Shown here one piece after another: positions 1 through 8,457 of a DNA stretch of 64,000 bases. The notes beneath the pieces are model-generated. The model was not told where the DNA came from. It worked only from the letters and a program-made list of their open reading frames with translations, and did not search any database. The first letter of the stretch is position 1, and each line of letters opens with the position of its first letter. Both the position numbers and the translations under genes were made by a program. Origin of the DNA: Clostridiales bacterium (lineage in GTDB: Bacteria > Bacillota > Clostridia > Christensenellales > CAG-138); contig SFIR01000006.1 of NCBI GenBank assembly GCA_004556165.1, positions 1 to 64,000 of the forward strand, given 5' to 3'.

Positions 1-43
1 AGCGTTTTGTGCTCCCGGCTTCGAGTCCCCTCATTTATATACC

Positions 44-80
44 AAACCCCAAAAGCACCATAAAGGCGCCTTTGGGGTTT
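44..80 (-). terminator. Hairpin at the 3' end of tRNA-Leu
   Basis: Bases 44-53 and 71-80 form a perfect 10-bp stem, extended by a few inner pairs. It abuts the encoded CCA of the minus-strand tRNA. No clear U-run follows on the minus strand, so it may be a processing or termination hairpin. The assignment is inferred from position. Confidence 0.45.
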
Positions 81-166
81 GGTGCCGGTGGTGGGACTCG
101 AACCCACACGATGTCGCCATCAACGGATTTTGAGTCCGTCACGTCTGCCAATTCCATCACACCGGC
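80..166 (-). tRNA. tRNA-Leu (anticodon CAA)
   Basis: Read on the minus strand, a 7-bp acceptor stem (166-160 with 90-84) closes a class II cloverleaf. The anticodon loop is CTCAAAA, giving CAA, which reads the leucine codon UUG. A long variable arm (GATG-GCGA-CATC) and a T loop with GGTTCGA are present. The CCA tail is encoded at 82-80. The long variable arm and the anticodon fit tRNA-Leu and exclude Ser and Tyr. UUG is also used as a start codon by several genes in this window. Confidence 0.95.
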
Positions 167-351
167 AAAATCGAATTTTAGGGTATTCTACCACAGAGTT
201 CGGTCAATTGCAATGCCCGTAATGAAAGATAATTGGATATTCTTCGAAGTGTATCGGATATTACTGCGCAGCGCAATGAGGCGCTTTTTTTATTGACTTC
301 CTGTGCATACGGAGTATAATTCGGAATGAAAAATCAGCAAGGGGCAGATAA

Positions 352-650
352 ATGAAAAAGAATAAAAAGAAGAAAATATCCGAGGCTATGCTGTTCATAC
401 TGCTGTTCGGTATCGTAAGCCTTTTCTCGGATATGACGCATGAGGGCGCATCGAGCATAAGGGGTGCATACCTTGCGTTGATAGGGGCATCCGCAGGTAC
501 GGTAGGGTTTATTTCGGGCCTCGGGGAGCTCATTGGGTACTCGATGAGGCTGCTTTTGGTAATATCACCGCAATGATAGCCGTATCGGTCACAGCACAGC
601 TTGCCGCGATACCGCTCTACATAGCTTCCGCAAAGAAAAAAGCGGAATGA
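352..650 (+). pseudogene. MFS transporter remnant with internal deletion
   Basis: The first ~62 codons (LFGIVSLFSDMTHEGAS, then GAYLALIGASAGTVGF and GELIGYSMR) match the N-terminus of a major facilitator family whose members begin with this SDMTHEG-like segment. At about 540-552 the reading frame shifts by +2. It then continues as an MFS-like C-terminus (FGNITAMIAVSVTAQLAAIPLY) up to the stop at 648-650. A normal member has about 400 residues, so some 300 codons from the middle are missing and the two ends are fused out of frame. The ribosome site (AGCAAGGGGCAG) is still visible. A simple internal deletion is the likeliest origin. Nothing functional is expected from the 74-residue product, though a small membrane peptide cannot be excluded. 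Confidence 0.75.
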
Positions 651-660
651 ACTAAGATAA

Positions 661-685
661 TACCGCCGAAGCGCTTTCGGCGGTA
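661..685. terminator. Hairpin between convergent genes
   Basis: TACCGCCGAA (661-670) pairs with TTCGGCGGTA (676-685) over 10 bp with a 5-base loop. It sits between the MFS remnant and the end of the minus-strand ABC permease. No strong U-run follows on either strand, so it is called a bidirectional terminator mainly from placement. Confidence 0.55.
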
Positions 686-714
686 CTGCTGTATAAAGCC
701 TTTATTTCACTTTA

Positions 715-1869
715 TTATTGACGTGTTTTTCTTAGCCCCATCAGAGAGAGGAAAACGAATAATGCAGCTTCGGTAAGCAGCAGAAGCAGAAACCGATAGC
801 CGCCGTTCGCGGCAGCAATGAACTGACCCTGGGGGGTGCATCGGGAGAGCACGGTGAGGAATGGAGACAGGGAAGTGAAATCCATGAAGCATCCGCCGAG
901 CAGGGAGAGCACAAGCGCAATAACGGGTGCGGCAATATCAATACGCCCGGAACCGCCGAAACGGGAGAACAGCATGCAAAGCCCGGATACACATAAGCAG
1001 TAGGCGATCAGAGCAATGCAGAAGGAGAAGGTCAGGGCTGATGCAAAGCAGCAGGCGATTATGCCGACTGCAAGAGCGGAGAGGAAAAGGCTCAGGAAAT
1101 CGCTGACCGTGCCTATGAGCATACCCTTATCGGCAGAGTACAGCCGCTTTGAAGCAAGCCTTGCTTCCGGCTTAGTCATACTGCGTGAAAGCGATAGAAG
1201 CAGCAGCATTATTACGAGTGCGGTAAAGCCCGGGTACCCTGCAAAGCCCCTTCCGAACAGTGCCGATGAGGCATCGGCGCCGCTCTGACCGATGGATTCC
1301 ACAGTGTATAGGGTCGGTGCAGAGGCATCATAGAGCTTTAGCTGCTCATTAAGCCTAAATTCGGCATCCGGAATACCCTCCTTTTCAAGCTCCGAAACGG
1401 TGCGGACATATACACGCATAGAAAGGAGCTTGCCGGCTATCAGCTCGCGTATGGCTTCCGATGAGACCGACTTAGGCGCAGTCCTTATGATAAAGACCTC
1501 GGAAGCGTCGGTGCTTTCGGAATATAGGCTCTCGTCATAGCCGGGGAGTATCACGAGCATGGCTTCGGTGTGACCGCCGAGAAGCTTCTTTTCGGCAGAA
1601 TCCCTATCGCTTGAAAAGCTAAGCGAAACGCCGTCGGCAGAAGCGAGAGAATCAAGAAATGCCGCGGAATTATCGGAGCAGCATTCATCAACGCAGACGA
1701 TGCTTACTCTGTCGGGCTTCACTGCTGAGAGCGCGAGCGAACAGATGAAGAATGCTGCGGCAGTCAGAATCAGTGCTGCCGGTATCATGGGGATACCGCC
1801 GAAAAGCACGATGATTTTTTTGACGGACAGCGCGAGCGAACGGAAGGCCGGATCAAAAAGCTTTTTCAT
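715..1869 (-). CDS. ABC-2 type transporter permease (second)
   Basis: The 384-residue membrane protein has the ABC-2 permease layout: one N-terminal helix (about residues 20-48), an extracytoplasmic stretch to about residue 210, then five closely spaced helices to the C-terminus. The start ATG overlaps the stop of the preceding permease in an ATGA arrangement, so translation is coupled. It is the last gene of a four-gene minus-strand operon with a second permease, an ATPase and a zinc-ribbon protein. Family members export antibiotics, peptides, lipids or polysaccharide. The substrate cannot be told here. The two permeases are of similar size and probably form a heterodimer. Confidence 0.8.
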   Translation of the reverse strand: MKKLFDPAFRSLALSVKKIIVLFGGIPMIPAALILTAAAFFICSLALSAVKPDRVSIVCVDECCSDNSAAFLDSLASADGVSLSFSSDRDSAEKKLLGGHTEAMLVILPGYDESLYSESTDASEVFIIRTAPKSVSSEAIRELIAGKLLSMRVYVRTVSELEKEGIPDAEFRLNEQLKLYDASAPTLYTVESIGQSGADASSALFGRGFAGYPGFTALVIMLLLLSLSRSMTKPEARLASKRLYSADKGMLIGTVSDFLSLFLSALAVGIIACCFASALTFSFCIALIAYCLCVSGLCMLFSRFGGSGRIDIAAPVIALVLSLLGGCFMDFTSLSPFLTVLSRCTPQGQFIAAANGGYRFLLLLLTEAALFVFLSLMGLRKTRQ

Positions 1870-3044
1870 GCACGCCTCCTCAGTTTAACGCCCAAGAGCG
1901 TGATGATGGTGAATACTGCGCCCGCACATATCGCCGGGAGCAGAAGCGAAAGAATATCGGATATGCTGCTGCCCATGGCGGCAAGGTACATGCCCTGAAG
2001 ACTGTAATACGGCAGGCTGAAGCGCGAAAGGCTTTGCAGGAATTCCGGCATCAGCTCATACGGGTACAGCGCTCCGCCGAGCACGAGCATAAGTATAATG
2101 ATGATGATGCCGAGAAGCTGGCTGCGAGCAGAACTGCGTGCAAGGCTAAGAAGCATGCCGAAGAATGCGCAGCTTACGAGGAAAAGTATGAATAATATCA
2201 ACAGCGTTTTCGGCATTTCTCCCGTTCCGAGGATTATGAGCAAGAGAAGAACGGGTATTGCGGCAACGGAAAATGCGGTGATGAATTTTGAAACAAGAAG
2301 CGTAAAATGGCTGCCGCCTGCGGCGCGGAAACGCGGAAGTATCCCGAGGTCGTATTCTTCGGGTACTGATCTGAATACGCAGAGCGGTATGAACATAAGA
2401 AGCATCGAGCAGATTCCGGACGCAAAGAAGAGCCTGCTCGAATTGATACTGCTTTCAAGACCGGTATCAAGGTCAAAGTAATCGAGCCTCGAAAGACAGT
2501 CGTATATCAGATTATCGGAGTATTCGTCGAGCACTGTACAGTAGTTTTCATAGCTCATTTCGCCGTATTTAACGAGCCCTGCGGAATAATAAACGCGCTG
2601 ATTCTGATTTATTATATCGAGTATTGAAAGCAATGCGGATTTGACGATCGCTGCCTCGGTGGGCATGTCGGAATTTAGAACGACGCGCACATCCGTATCG
2701 AGCATGTAGTATAGATCGTAAAAATATCCCTCGGGGATGCTGAGTACGACGGCACAGCCGCGGCTGCACAGCTCCTCATCGGTCTCCCCTTCGCCATCCA
2801 TGACCTCGCTGAAAATATCCAGCTCGCTCAAAATATTGACCGCAATCCGGGTGAGAATGGTGTCGTCCTCATCGCGTACCGCGATGGGGAAGGGTTCAAT
2901 ATAGCTGCGCTTTTCGGAGAGGGAGCCCATGCCGAGAAACATCAGAAAAACGAGAAGGATGGGGACGAACGGGAACAGAAGGCTTTTGATACCGCCTCCG
3001 GTAAGAAGCCTAATATCCTTTTTTATGCATGCAAAAAGCTTCAT
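1866..3044 (-). CDS. ABC-2 type transporter permease (first)
   Basis: A 392-residue protein with the same architecture as its downstream partner: an N-terminal helix near residues 22-41 (FPFVPILLVFLMFLGMG), a ~150-residue external domain, and a C-terminal bundle of about five helices. The last third contains a long segment typical of ABC-2 permeases (GIIIIILMLVLGGALYPYELMP). The ATG overlaps the ATPase stop by 4 bases. With the 715-1869 product it likely forms the membrane channel driven by the 3041-3679 ATPase. Export is the usual direction for this family. The substrate is unknown. Confidence 0.8.
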   Translation of the reverse strand: MKLFACIKKDIRLLTGGGIKSLLFPFVPILLVFLMFLGMGSLSEKRSYIEPFPIAVRDEDDTILTRIAVNILSELDIFSEVMDGEGETDEELCSRGCAVVLSIPEGYFYDLYYMLDTDVRVVLNSDMPTEAAIVKSALLSILDIINQNQRVYYSAGLVKYGEMSYENYCTVLDEYSDNLIYDCLSRLDYFDLDTGLESSINSSRLFFASGICSMLLMFIPLCVFRSVPEEYDLGILPRFRAAGGSHFTLLVSKFITAFSVAAIPVLLLLIILGTGEMPKTLLILFILFLVSCAFFGMLLSLARSSARSQLLGIIIIILMLVLGGALYPYELMPEFLQSLSRFSLPYYSLQGMYLAAMGSSISDILSLLLPAICAGAVFTIITLLGVKLRRRA

Positions 3045-3679
3045 TCGCCGTCCTCAGCTCCAAGGAGGATACCGTTTCTGAGTTCAACCGTTCTGTCGCA
3101 AACGGCATCGAGATCGCTTCTATTGTGGCTAATCAGCACGATTGAAGTGCCGAGCTCCTTCAGAGCCTTGATACAGCCGAGCATGATGCCGACGGAATGG
3201 GTATCCGCGCCGACGGTCGGTTCATCGAGCAGCAGAATATCGGGCGTGCGAATGAGTGAAACTGCCATATTAAGCCTGCGCTTCATACCGCCCGAGTAGG
3301 TCTCAACACGCTTTTTCGCACTGCTTTCAAGATTGAAAATACGCAGCATCTCATTTACACGATTCCTTTCGGCATTGCCGAAAAAACCGTCAGCTTCGGC
3401 GAAGAATTCAAGATTCTGCTTGCCGGTCAGTGATGGGTACAGCGCAATATCCTGCGGCACGATGCGGATTTCGGCACCGGGCGCAGCGGCTCTTGTGCCC
3501 TGCTGAGGACGCAGTATTCCTGCCATAACGGAAAGAAGGGTGCTCTTGCCGGCGGCGTTTTCACCGCGTATGCCGAGCACCTCTCCCGGGTACAGTCCGA
3601 CAGAAACCCCGTTGAGAACGGGGTTTCCATCAAAGCTGACATGTATGTCGTTAAGACTTAAAACGACTTTTTCATTCAT
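3041..3679 (-). CDS. ABC transporter ATP-binding protein
   Basis: The ATPase carries Walker A (GENAAGKST), a Q-loop segment (RIVPQDIALYPSLTG), the signature YSGGMKRRLNMA, Walker B (DILLLDEP) followed by TVGAD, and the switch histidine (LISHNRSD). At ~212 residues it is a minimal nucleotide-binding domain of the kind that serves ABC-2 permeases. The ATG at 3679 lies 13 bases after the stop of the zinc-ribbon gene. A TTG at 3703 would overlap that gene, and neither start has a strong ribosome site, so coupling is likely. It is expected to power the two downstream permeases. Confidence 0.88.
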   Translation of the reverse strand: MNEKVVLSLNDIHVSFDGNPVLNGVSVGLYPGEVLGIRGENAAGKSTLLSVMAGILRPQQGTRAAAPGAEIRIVPQDIALYPSLTGKQNLEFFAEADGFFGNAERNRVNEMLRIFNLESSAKKRVETYSGGMKRRLNMAVSLIRTPDILLLDEPTVGADTHSVGIMLGCIKALKELGTSIVLISHNRSDLDAVCDRTVELRNGILLGAEDGE

Positions 3680-3692
3680 ATTATTTGCAGTA

Positions 3693-5420
3693 TTACCAGC
3701 CAAACCCGAATCCGCCGCTCAGAAGACCGGAGATCTGGCCGATCAGCTCACCGTAGAGGTAATCATAAACGAACTCATCAACGAAATCCTGAATATCCTC
3801 TTCGCTGGTCAGATCGACTTCCTTTATATTCTTTGGAAGCGAAACGTCCGTGCCCTCGGTGGATTCTATCAAGAAGGAGAATGTCTCTCCGTCGGCAACG
3901 ACCTTAAAATCATGCTCGGTGGTATCGCCGTCCTTGTCAACGTCAAGACTGATGGTAATATCCTCATCAATCAAGTGCAGCTCAAGGCTTCCGCAGTAGA
4001 GGCCGAGAGGCGAGCGTGAACCGAAGTCGAGCTCGAATGAAAGCTCAGCATATGTTTCATTATAATCAATGTTCTTGACGACACCTTCGCCCTCGAGCTT
4101 TTTGCCGGAGAAGGTGGCTTCGATATCGCAAACCGAAGAGTATTCAAGGTTATCGTCAACGCTGTCAAAGCTGTTATCGTAATAGCCTTCAAACGCCATA
4201 ATGCGAATCTCCTTGCCCTTCCGGCGCATAAAGCATCCGAAAGCCGAGCCGCCCTCGCCTTCATAGGCGCTTTCGGTTATGACACGCTGCATAACGATAT
4301 CCTTGCCCTTTACGGCGATTTCGATGGTGATCTCATGTTCGTCAAAGAAATCGGATATTTCAGCGGCTTCATCGCGCAAACAGTCGAAAAACTCCGAAAC
4401 ATCATCATATAGGCTTCCGTCACGCATGCAGTAGGCATTGACGATTTGATAGAGGTAGGAATCCTTGTCATTTTCGATATAGTCGATAAGACGGCAGATT
4501 ACCGCGTATACGTCATCACCGGTGGGCTTGATGGTATAGAGTGAAACCTTGCAGGTATCGTCGCCGCCGAAGATGCTTAGTTTGACATTCTTGGTTATCT
4601 CGGTATTGCTCTCATTTGCGATGCCGCAGAAGATACCGACGATGTCGAGCAGGGTCTTCTTAATATCCTTGGAATCGAATGCTTTGAGATCAAGCTCCTC
4701 GTCCGTATCGAGGATTTCGCCGAGATCGTCGTAATTGATGCGGAAGAGCTTTTTCTCGAAATCGGGAACGCAGATGCCGATGGACTTTTTGTCGCGCCGG
4801 AGATATACGCTCGTCAGCGTATTGCCGGAAAAACCGGGCTCGAGACAGAAGAGGTAACCGTCCTTCTCCAGTGCAATTTCGAAATCGAATTCCAATTGCT
4901 TCAGGATGTATTCGACAGTACTGTCATCAATCAGGTCGGTCTTTTTGAAGCTTAAAGCATTGGTGCTGGACACAATGCCATCGGGATCCGCAATCTCTTC
5001 CGTGAAGTCGTAAACGGTCCTGAACATATTCTTTTCGCATGCTTCGAGCTTATTTACGGAGTCGGGCATCAGGGCGATATAGTCGCCGCTTGCGAATACC
5101 GTTACAACAACTGCGATAACAACTGCGACTGCGACCACAGCGGAAATGATGCCGGCCAGCATTTTGCCGGAGATCTTAGCGCGAGGCGCACGAGGCTCGG
5201 GGTTACCGTAGGAAGGCGTATAGCCGGTATCGGGCTGATCAGGCTGAACGGGCTGAACAGGTTCTTCGGGCTGATCCGGCTGAACGGGCTGAACAGGTTC
5301 CTCGGGCTGCCGGCAGCCGGAATCCTGATTGCTTGCTGCGGGATTTGCTCTGGTACCGCACATGGGGCAGAAACCTGCATCATCCGGAAGCTGCTGTCCG
5401 CAATTGGCACAGAATTTCAT
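3693..5420 (-). CDS. Zinc-ribbon membrane protein with large external domain
   Basis: The 575-residue protein opens with a zinc ribbon (CANCGQQLPDDAGFCPMCG; two CxxC pairs in residues 4-22). A proline/glutamine-rich linker with PVQPDQPEEPVQP repeats follows. One membrane helix lies near residues 88-112 (MLAGIISAVVAVAVVIAVVVTVF), then ~460 residues that should be outside the cell. The external part is acidic and rich in beta-like segments, and I do not recognise it. The cytoplasmic ribbon plus single helix resembles other Firmicute zinc-ribbon membrane proteins. It is first in an operon with an ABC-2 exporter, suggesting an accessory or sensing role. That is inference. Confidence 0.8.
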   Translation of the reverse strand: MKFCANCGQQLPDDAGFCPMCGTRANPAASNQDSGCRQPEEPVQPVQPDQPEEPVQPVQPDQPDTGYTPSYGNPEPRAPRAKISGKMLAGIISAVVAVAVVIAVVVTVFASGDYIALMPDSVNKLEACEKNMFRTVYDFTEEIADPDGIVSSTNALSFKKTDLIDDSTVEYILKQLEFDFEIALEKDGYLFCLEPGFSGNTLTSVYLRRDKKSIGICVPDFEKKLFRINYDDLGEILDTDEELDLKAFDSKDIKKTLLDIVGIFCGIANESNTEITKNVKLSIFGGDDTCKVSLYTIKPTGDDVYAVICRLIDYIENDKDSYLYQIVNAYCMRDGSLYDDVSEFFDCLRDEAAEISDFFDEHEITIEIAVKGKDIVMQRVITESAYEGEGGSAFGCFMRRKGKEIRIMAFEGYYDNSFDSVDDNLEYSSVCDIEATFSGKKLEGEGVVKNIDYNETYAELSFELDFGSRSPLGLYCGSLELHLIDEDITISLDVDKDGDTTEHDFKVVADGETFSFLIESTEGTDVSLPKNIKEVDLTSEEDIQDFVDEFVYDYLYGELIGQISGLLSGGFGFGW

Positions 5421-5492
5421 CGTTTTTACTCTCCTTTTTTGAATTAAATTGTAAAACTATCCAAGCAAAGAAAATGTATCAATGCTTAAAAT

Positions 5493-5521
5493 ATTTTACA
5501 CTGACATAATGCGGATGTCAA
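5493..5521 (-). promoter_or_regulatory. Sigma-A promoter of the zinc-ribbon/ABC-2 operon
   Basis: On the minus strand, TTGACA (5521-5516) and TAAAAT (5498-5493) are separated by exactly 17 bases. A strong ribosome site (AAAGGAGAG) precedes the ATG at 5420. Confidence 0.75.
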
Positions 5522-5606
5522 CACATTTTTGCCATATTTTCACAGAAAAATCCAATCTATGCCAAATACTTCAACAATGAGTCAGGAACCGAAAGCAATA
5601 CGCATA

Positions 5607-5636
5607 TTGACAAAAAACAAAGCATACGATTATAAT
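5607..5636 (+). promoter_or_regulatory. Sigma-A promoter of the first paralogous lipoprotein
   Basis: TTGACA (5607-5612) and TATAAT (5631-5636) are spaced by 18 bases. The -10 overlaps an in-frame ATG at 5635, which therefore cannot be the start codon and supports the ATG at 5683. Confidence 0.8.
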
Positions 5637-5682
5637 GTCCGGTATAATTGAGGCTGCTTCGGCAGCCGGAAAGAGGAAGACA

Positions 5683-6363
5683 ATGAGAAAACTTTCAATG
5701 CTTATCGCATTGGTCATTGCAGCCGTAATGTGTTTATCCGCGGCGGCATGCGGTGCGGAGCCTGAGAAAGCAATAATCGGTACATGGAAGGCACAGATTG
5801 ATCTGACCGATTTTATGAACGATCATATCTCCGAGGCAATGGGCGGCAAAAGGCCGGAGAAAACGGCAAAGGCTGTCTTTACGCTCGTAGCCGTATTTAA
5901 TAAGGATACAACCGTAACGCTGAGCTTCGACAATGAAGAAATGAATTCCTCACTTTCCAAGTATTTTGATTCTCTCTATGATTACATGGTCGAGAGCGTC
6001 TATGATAAATTCATGTCGGATCCCGAATACGGCTATGCCTCGCGCGAGGAATTGGACGAAGTTTTCGAATTGCTGGGCATTGATATAGATGCGCTTGTCG
6101 AGCAGTCGCTTTCTTCGCTCAATGCGAATCAGTTCTTCCCCGAGGACTTTGCGCTAATAGAGAACGGAAAATACAGGCTTGAGGATGGGAAGCTGTTCAT
6201 CTCCGAAAACGGAGAGGATTTCGATCCCGAGCATTACTTCTTATTTGAGCTGTCGGGCCGCAGGCTCAAAATCACCGGTATCTGCGGAGGCTTTGACTTT
6301 ACCTCTTCGGATTTCGATATTGACGAGGCGCTGCCGATAGTGTTCAAAAAGCAATGGAAATAG
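5683..6363 (+). CDS. Lipoprotein, paralogue of the next gene
   Basis: The 226-residue product has a lipoprotein signal (MRKLSMLIALVIAAVMC with lipobox LSAAAC). The mature part begins IIGTWKAQIDLTDFM and ends with a segment containing YRLEDGKLFISENGED. This matches the neighbour at 6486 block by block (GTW.., a DFM/DMV helix, KIEDGKLYMED, and a final LPIVF/LPLVF). The fold resembles small secreted 'GTW' lipocalin-like proteins, but I do not recognise a named family. The start at 5683 has a ribosome site (AAGAGGAAG) shared with the neighbour. Function unknown; it is likely anchored on the outer face of the membrane. Confidence 0.8.
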   Translation: MRKLSMLIALVIAAVMCLSAAACGAEPEKAIIGTWKAQIDLTDFMNDHISEAMGGKRPEKTAKAVFTLVAVFNKDTTVTLSFDNEEMNSSLSKYFDSLYDYMVESVYDKFMSDPEYGYASREELDEVFELLGIDIDALVEQSLSSLNANQFFPEDFALIENGKYRLEDGKLFISENGEDFDPEHYFLFELSGRRLKITGICGGFDFTSSDFDIDEALPIVFKKQWK

Positions 6364-6411
6364 CTTCAGGAACAGCGTGTAAATATATCCATGCACTGCT
6401 TTGAGAATCGG

Positions 6412-6440
6412 TTGACTTATCTTTTACCGAAGCGTATAAT
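6412..6440 (+). promoter_or_regulatory. Sigma-A promoter of the second paralogous lipoprotein
   Basis: TTGACT (6412-6417) and TATAAT (6435-6440) have a 17-base spacer. The short leader that follows (GCCGGAAAGAGGAA) is nearly the same as the leader of the upstream paralogue. Confidence 0.8.
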
Positions 6441-6485
6441 AGTGCGGTATGAATTGGCGGCATCTGTCGCCGGAAAGAGGAATTT

Positions 6486-7220
6486 ATGAAAAAACTGTCC
6501 AAGATTTTTGCGCTGCTGCTTGCTTTAGTCATGCTTGCAGCTGTAGTTGCCTGCGAGAATGCAGGGAATCCCACTGAGAATCCGACCGCAGAACCCACAC
6601 CCGAACCCACTCCCGAGCCCACTCCCGAGCCCACATTGGAGCCCGCACTCCAGATCCTGGGAACATGGAATGGTTCGATCGACTTTACCGATATGGTAAA
6701 CAAATCCTTTGAAGAAGAGTTTGGTGCCGCTCCGACCACCGAAGAAAGAATGATAATGAATGTATCGCTGACCTTTAAGGATGACGGAACGGTCGGTATC
6801 GAATATGATACCGAAGCGATAGCGAGTTCTTTCGAAGCATATATGAGCTCCATTATTGATTTCATTAAGGATGCCGTGTATCAGCAGCTTATTGCTCAGG
6901 GCATAGGAACGAGCGTGGAAGAGATTGATGCATTTATGGAAAGCATTGGCTATACCATGGATCAGTTCATTCAGGAAACTTTCGGCGCACTCGATTTCGC
7001 AAGCCTCATTTCCGAAGATGGGCTCCCGAGCAGCAATGTCTACAAGATTGAGGATGGCAAGCTCTACATGGAAGACAGCGTGGAAGAATATCAGGAAGGG
7101 AATTACGCCGAGTTCACAATCAATGCAAGTACCCTTACCTTCACCGAAATCTATGAGGACGGCAAGCCCACTGAGGAAATGCGTGAGATTCTGCCGCTCG
7201 TATTCGATAGGGTTGGATAA
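6486..7220 (+). CDS. Lipoprotein with PTPEP repeat linker, paralogue of previous gene
   Basis: The 244-residue lipoprotein has a signal ending LAAVVAC. A linker of PTPEPTPEPTPEP repeats (about residues 30-53) follows, then a 'GTW' domain homologous to the 5683 product: ILGTWNGSIDFTDMV, a central helical part with YTMDQFIQETFG, then YKIEDGKLYMEDS. The linker is absent from the first paralogue and probably holds the domain away from the membrane. Both genes have their own near-identical promoter and leader, so the duplication covered the whole transcription unit. Function unknown. Confidence 0.82.
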   Translation: MKKLSKIFALLLALVMLAAVVACENAGNPTENPTAEPTPEPTPEPTPEPTLEPALQILGTWNGSIDFTDMVNKSFEEEFGAAPTTEERMIMNVSLTFKDDGTVGIEYDTEAIASSFEAYMSSIIDFIKDAVYQQLIAQGIGTSVEEIDAFMESIGYTMDQFIQETFGALDFASLISEDGLPSSNVYKIEDGKLYMEDSVEEYQEGNYAEFTINASTLTFTEIYEDGKPTEEMREILPLVFDRVG

Positions 7221-7298
7221 TTCAAAACATTAAAAGGATTGCATGAAACTGCGTCGGTCGGGATCCGATCGGCGCAGCTTTTCTTTTCATTATTATTT

Positions 7299-7691
7299 CT
7301 ATTGCTTTGCAGCGAGCTTTGCTTCCGTTTTTTTCATGAACCTATCATTGGAAATTATGAAGCGTTCGTGAGTTCCGCTGCCTATTCTGCCGCATTCATC
7401 GTATGCTTCGACTCGGAATATGAGCTTTCTTCCGTCAATGCCGATAAGCTCGCTTTCAAAGCGCACGCGCATACCGAGGGGCGTCGCTGCTTCATGCGAA
7501 ACGTCAAGATGCGTTCCGACAGTGCCGCAGCCTTCGTCAAGATATGGCTGTACGCTTCTGAGTGCAGCCATTTCCATGAATGCAAGCATCATCGGAGTTG
7601 CGAATACCTCAAGCGCACCGCTTCCTATGCGCGCTGCGGTCAGCTCCTTTGTAACGATGCATTCCTCATGCCCTTTAATGCCGATCTCCAT
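7299..7691 (-). CDS. FlK-like hot-dog thioesterase
   Basis: The protein from the ATG at 7691 is 130 residues, the usual length of single hot-dog-fold thioesterases. The run ATPMMLAFMEMAALRSVQPY, then VGTHLDVSHEAATPLG and IGSGTHERFII, match the fluoroacetyl-CoA thioesterase (FlK)-like family. The family's Thr/Glu/His catalytic set plausibly corresponds to T, E and H in ATPMM, FMEMAA and VGTHLD/VSHEA. A ribosome site (GAGAGGGAT) supports this start over the longer frame beginning at 7805. It is transcribed away from the GNAT gene and probably hydrolyses a small acyl-CoA. The substrate is not visible. Confidence 0.8.
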   Translation of the reverse strand: MEIGIKGHEECIVTKELTAARIGSGALEVFATPMMLAFMEMAALRSVQPYLDEGCGTVGTHLDVSHEAATPLGMRVRFESELIGIDGRKLIFRVEAYDECGRIGSGTHERFIISNDRFMKKTEAKLAAKQ

Positions 7692-7779
7692 GTTTTTATC
7701 CCTCTCTTTCCGTCCGAATTTCAAATACGGACAAACTATGGTATAATAAATAAAAGTAATAACCCCGAAAGGAGCTGCC

Positions 7780-8277
7780 ATGGAAAAGATAGGTCTAATA
7801 CCCATGACAAGGGAGCTATGCCGTGAATTCTACCGTGAATTCGAAAACGATCCGATGGTATTCATGGATAATTTCGTGACATATGAGTACAGCGAGGCGC
7901 GCGCCGATGCTTATTTTTATAAGCAGCAGGCAAAGGGCAGGCTGTATTTTGCTATTATGGCGGATTCCGCTCCGGTCGGTGAACTCATCCTTAAAGATAT
8001 AGATAGTATCAAGCATGAGTGTACCCTCAGCATACACCTAAGAAATGATTCCGTCAAGGGCAGGGGCTACGGCATTGAGGCGGAGAGGCTTGCGCTTGAA
8101 TATGCATTCACTTATCTCGGCATGAATGCTGTCAATGCGGATACAATAATCAAGAATACGCGCAGCCGTCATGTGCTGGAAAAGCTTGGGTTTTCCTATC
8201 TCGGCAGGGAAGGGGATTTTGACCGTTTCAGGTTTGCCCGTGGAGACTATTATAAGGGTAAAGCCGATAATGATTAA
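7780..8277 (+). CDS. GNAT family N-acetyltransferase
   Basis: At 165 residues this matches the RimJ/RimL-type GNAT fold. The acetyl-CoA-binding region shows GRGYGIEAERLALEYAF around residues 88-105. The later NADTIIKNTRSRHVLEKLGFSYLGRE is the classical end of the family (N..S..vleKlGF). The ribosome site AAAGGAG sits 6 bases before the ATG. A TATAAT-like -10 lies at 7742-7747 with a weak -35. The acceptor substrate cannot be read from sequence. Confidence 0.88.
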   Translation: MEKIGLIPMTRELCREFYREFENDPMVFMDNFVTYEYSEARADAYFYKQQAKGRLYFAIMADSAPVGELILKDIDSIKHECTLSIHLRNDSVKGRGYGIEAERLALEYAFTYLGMNAVNADTIIKNTRSRHVLEKLGFSYLGREGDFDRFRFARGDYYKGKADND

Positions 8278-8339
8278 GCATTTTACACAATGTCTCAATT
8301 CTGACATATAATATCCATTTTTCAGACAAAAGAAACGTA

Positions 8340-8368
8340 TTGAATTCTGAAAGTATAGATTGTATAAT
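8340..8368 (+). promoter_or_regulatory. Promoter of the DegV gene
   Basis: TTGAAT (8340-8345), a 17-base spacer, and TATAAT (8363-8368), about 90 bases before the ATG at 8458. Confidence 0.65.
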
Positions 8369-8457
8369 TTGGCTGATTGGCGGGATAATTCTCCGGTCGA
8401 TTAGGGGGAACAAATTAACAAGAGGACGGGTCTGCCCGTCCGGAGAAAGGTGCTTTT

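Noticed and set aside
1..40. TTCGAGTCCC near the left edge resembles a tRNA T arm
   Set aside because: No pairing stem or acceptor can be built; the sequence is too short and cut by the window edge.
6590..6650. Short DNA repeats encoding PTPEP, first thought to be a CRISPR or satellite
   Set aside because: They are in-frame codon repeats of a lipoprotein linker with no spacer structure.
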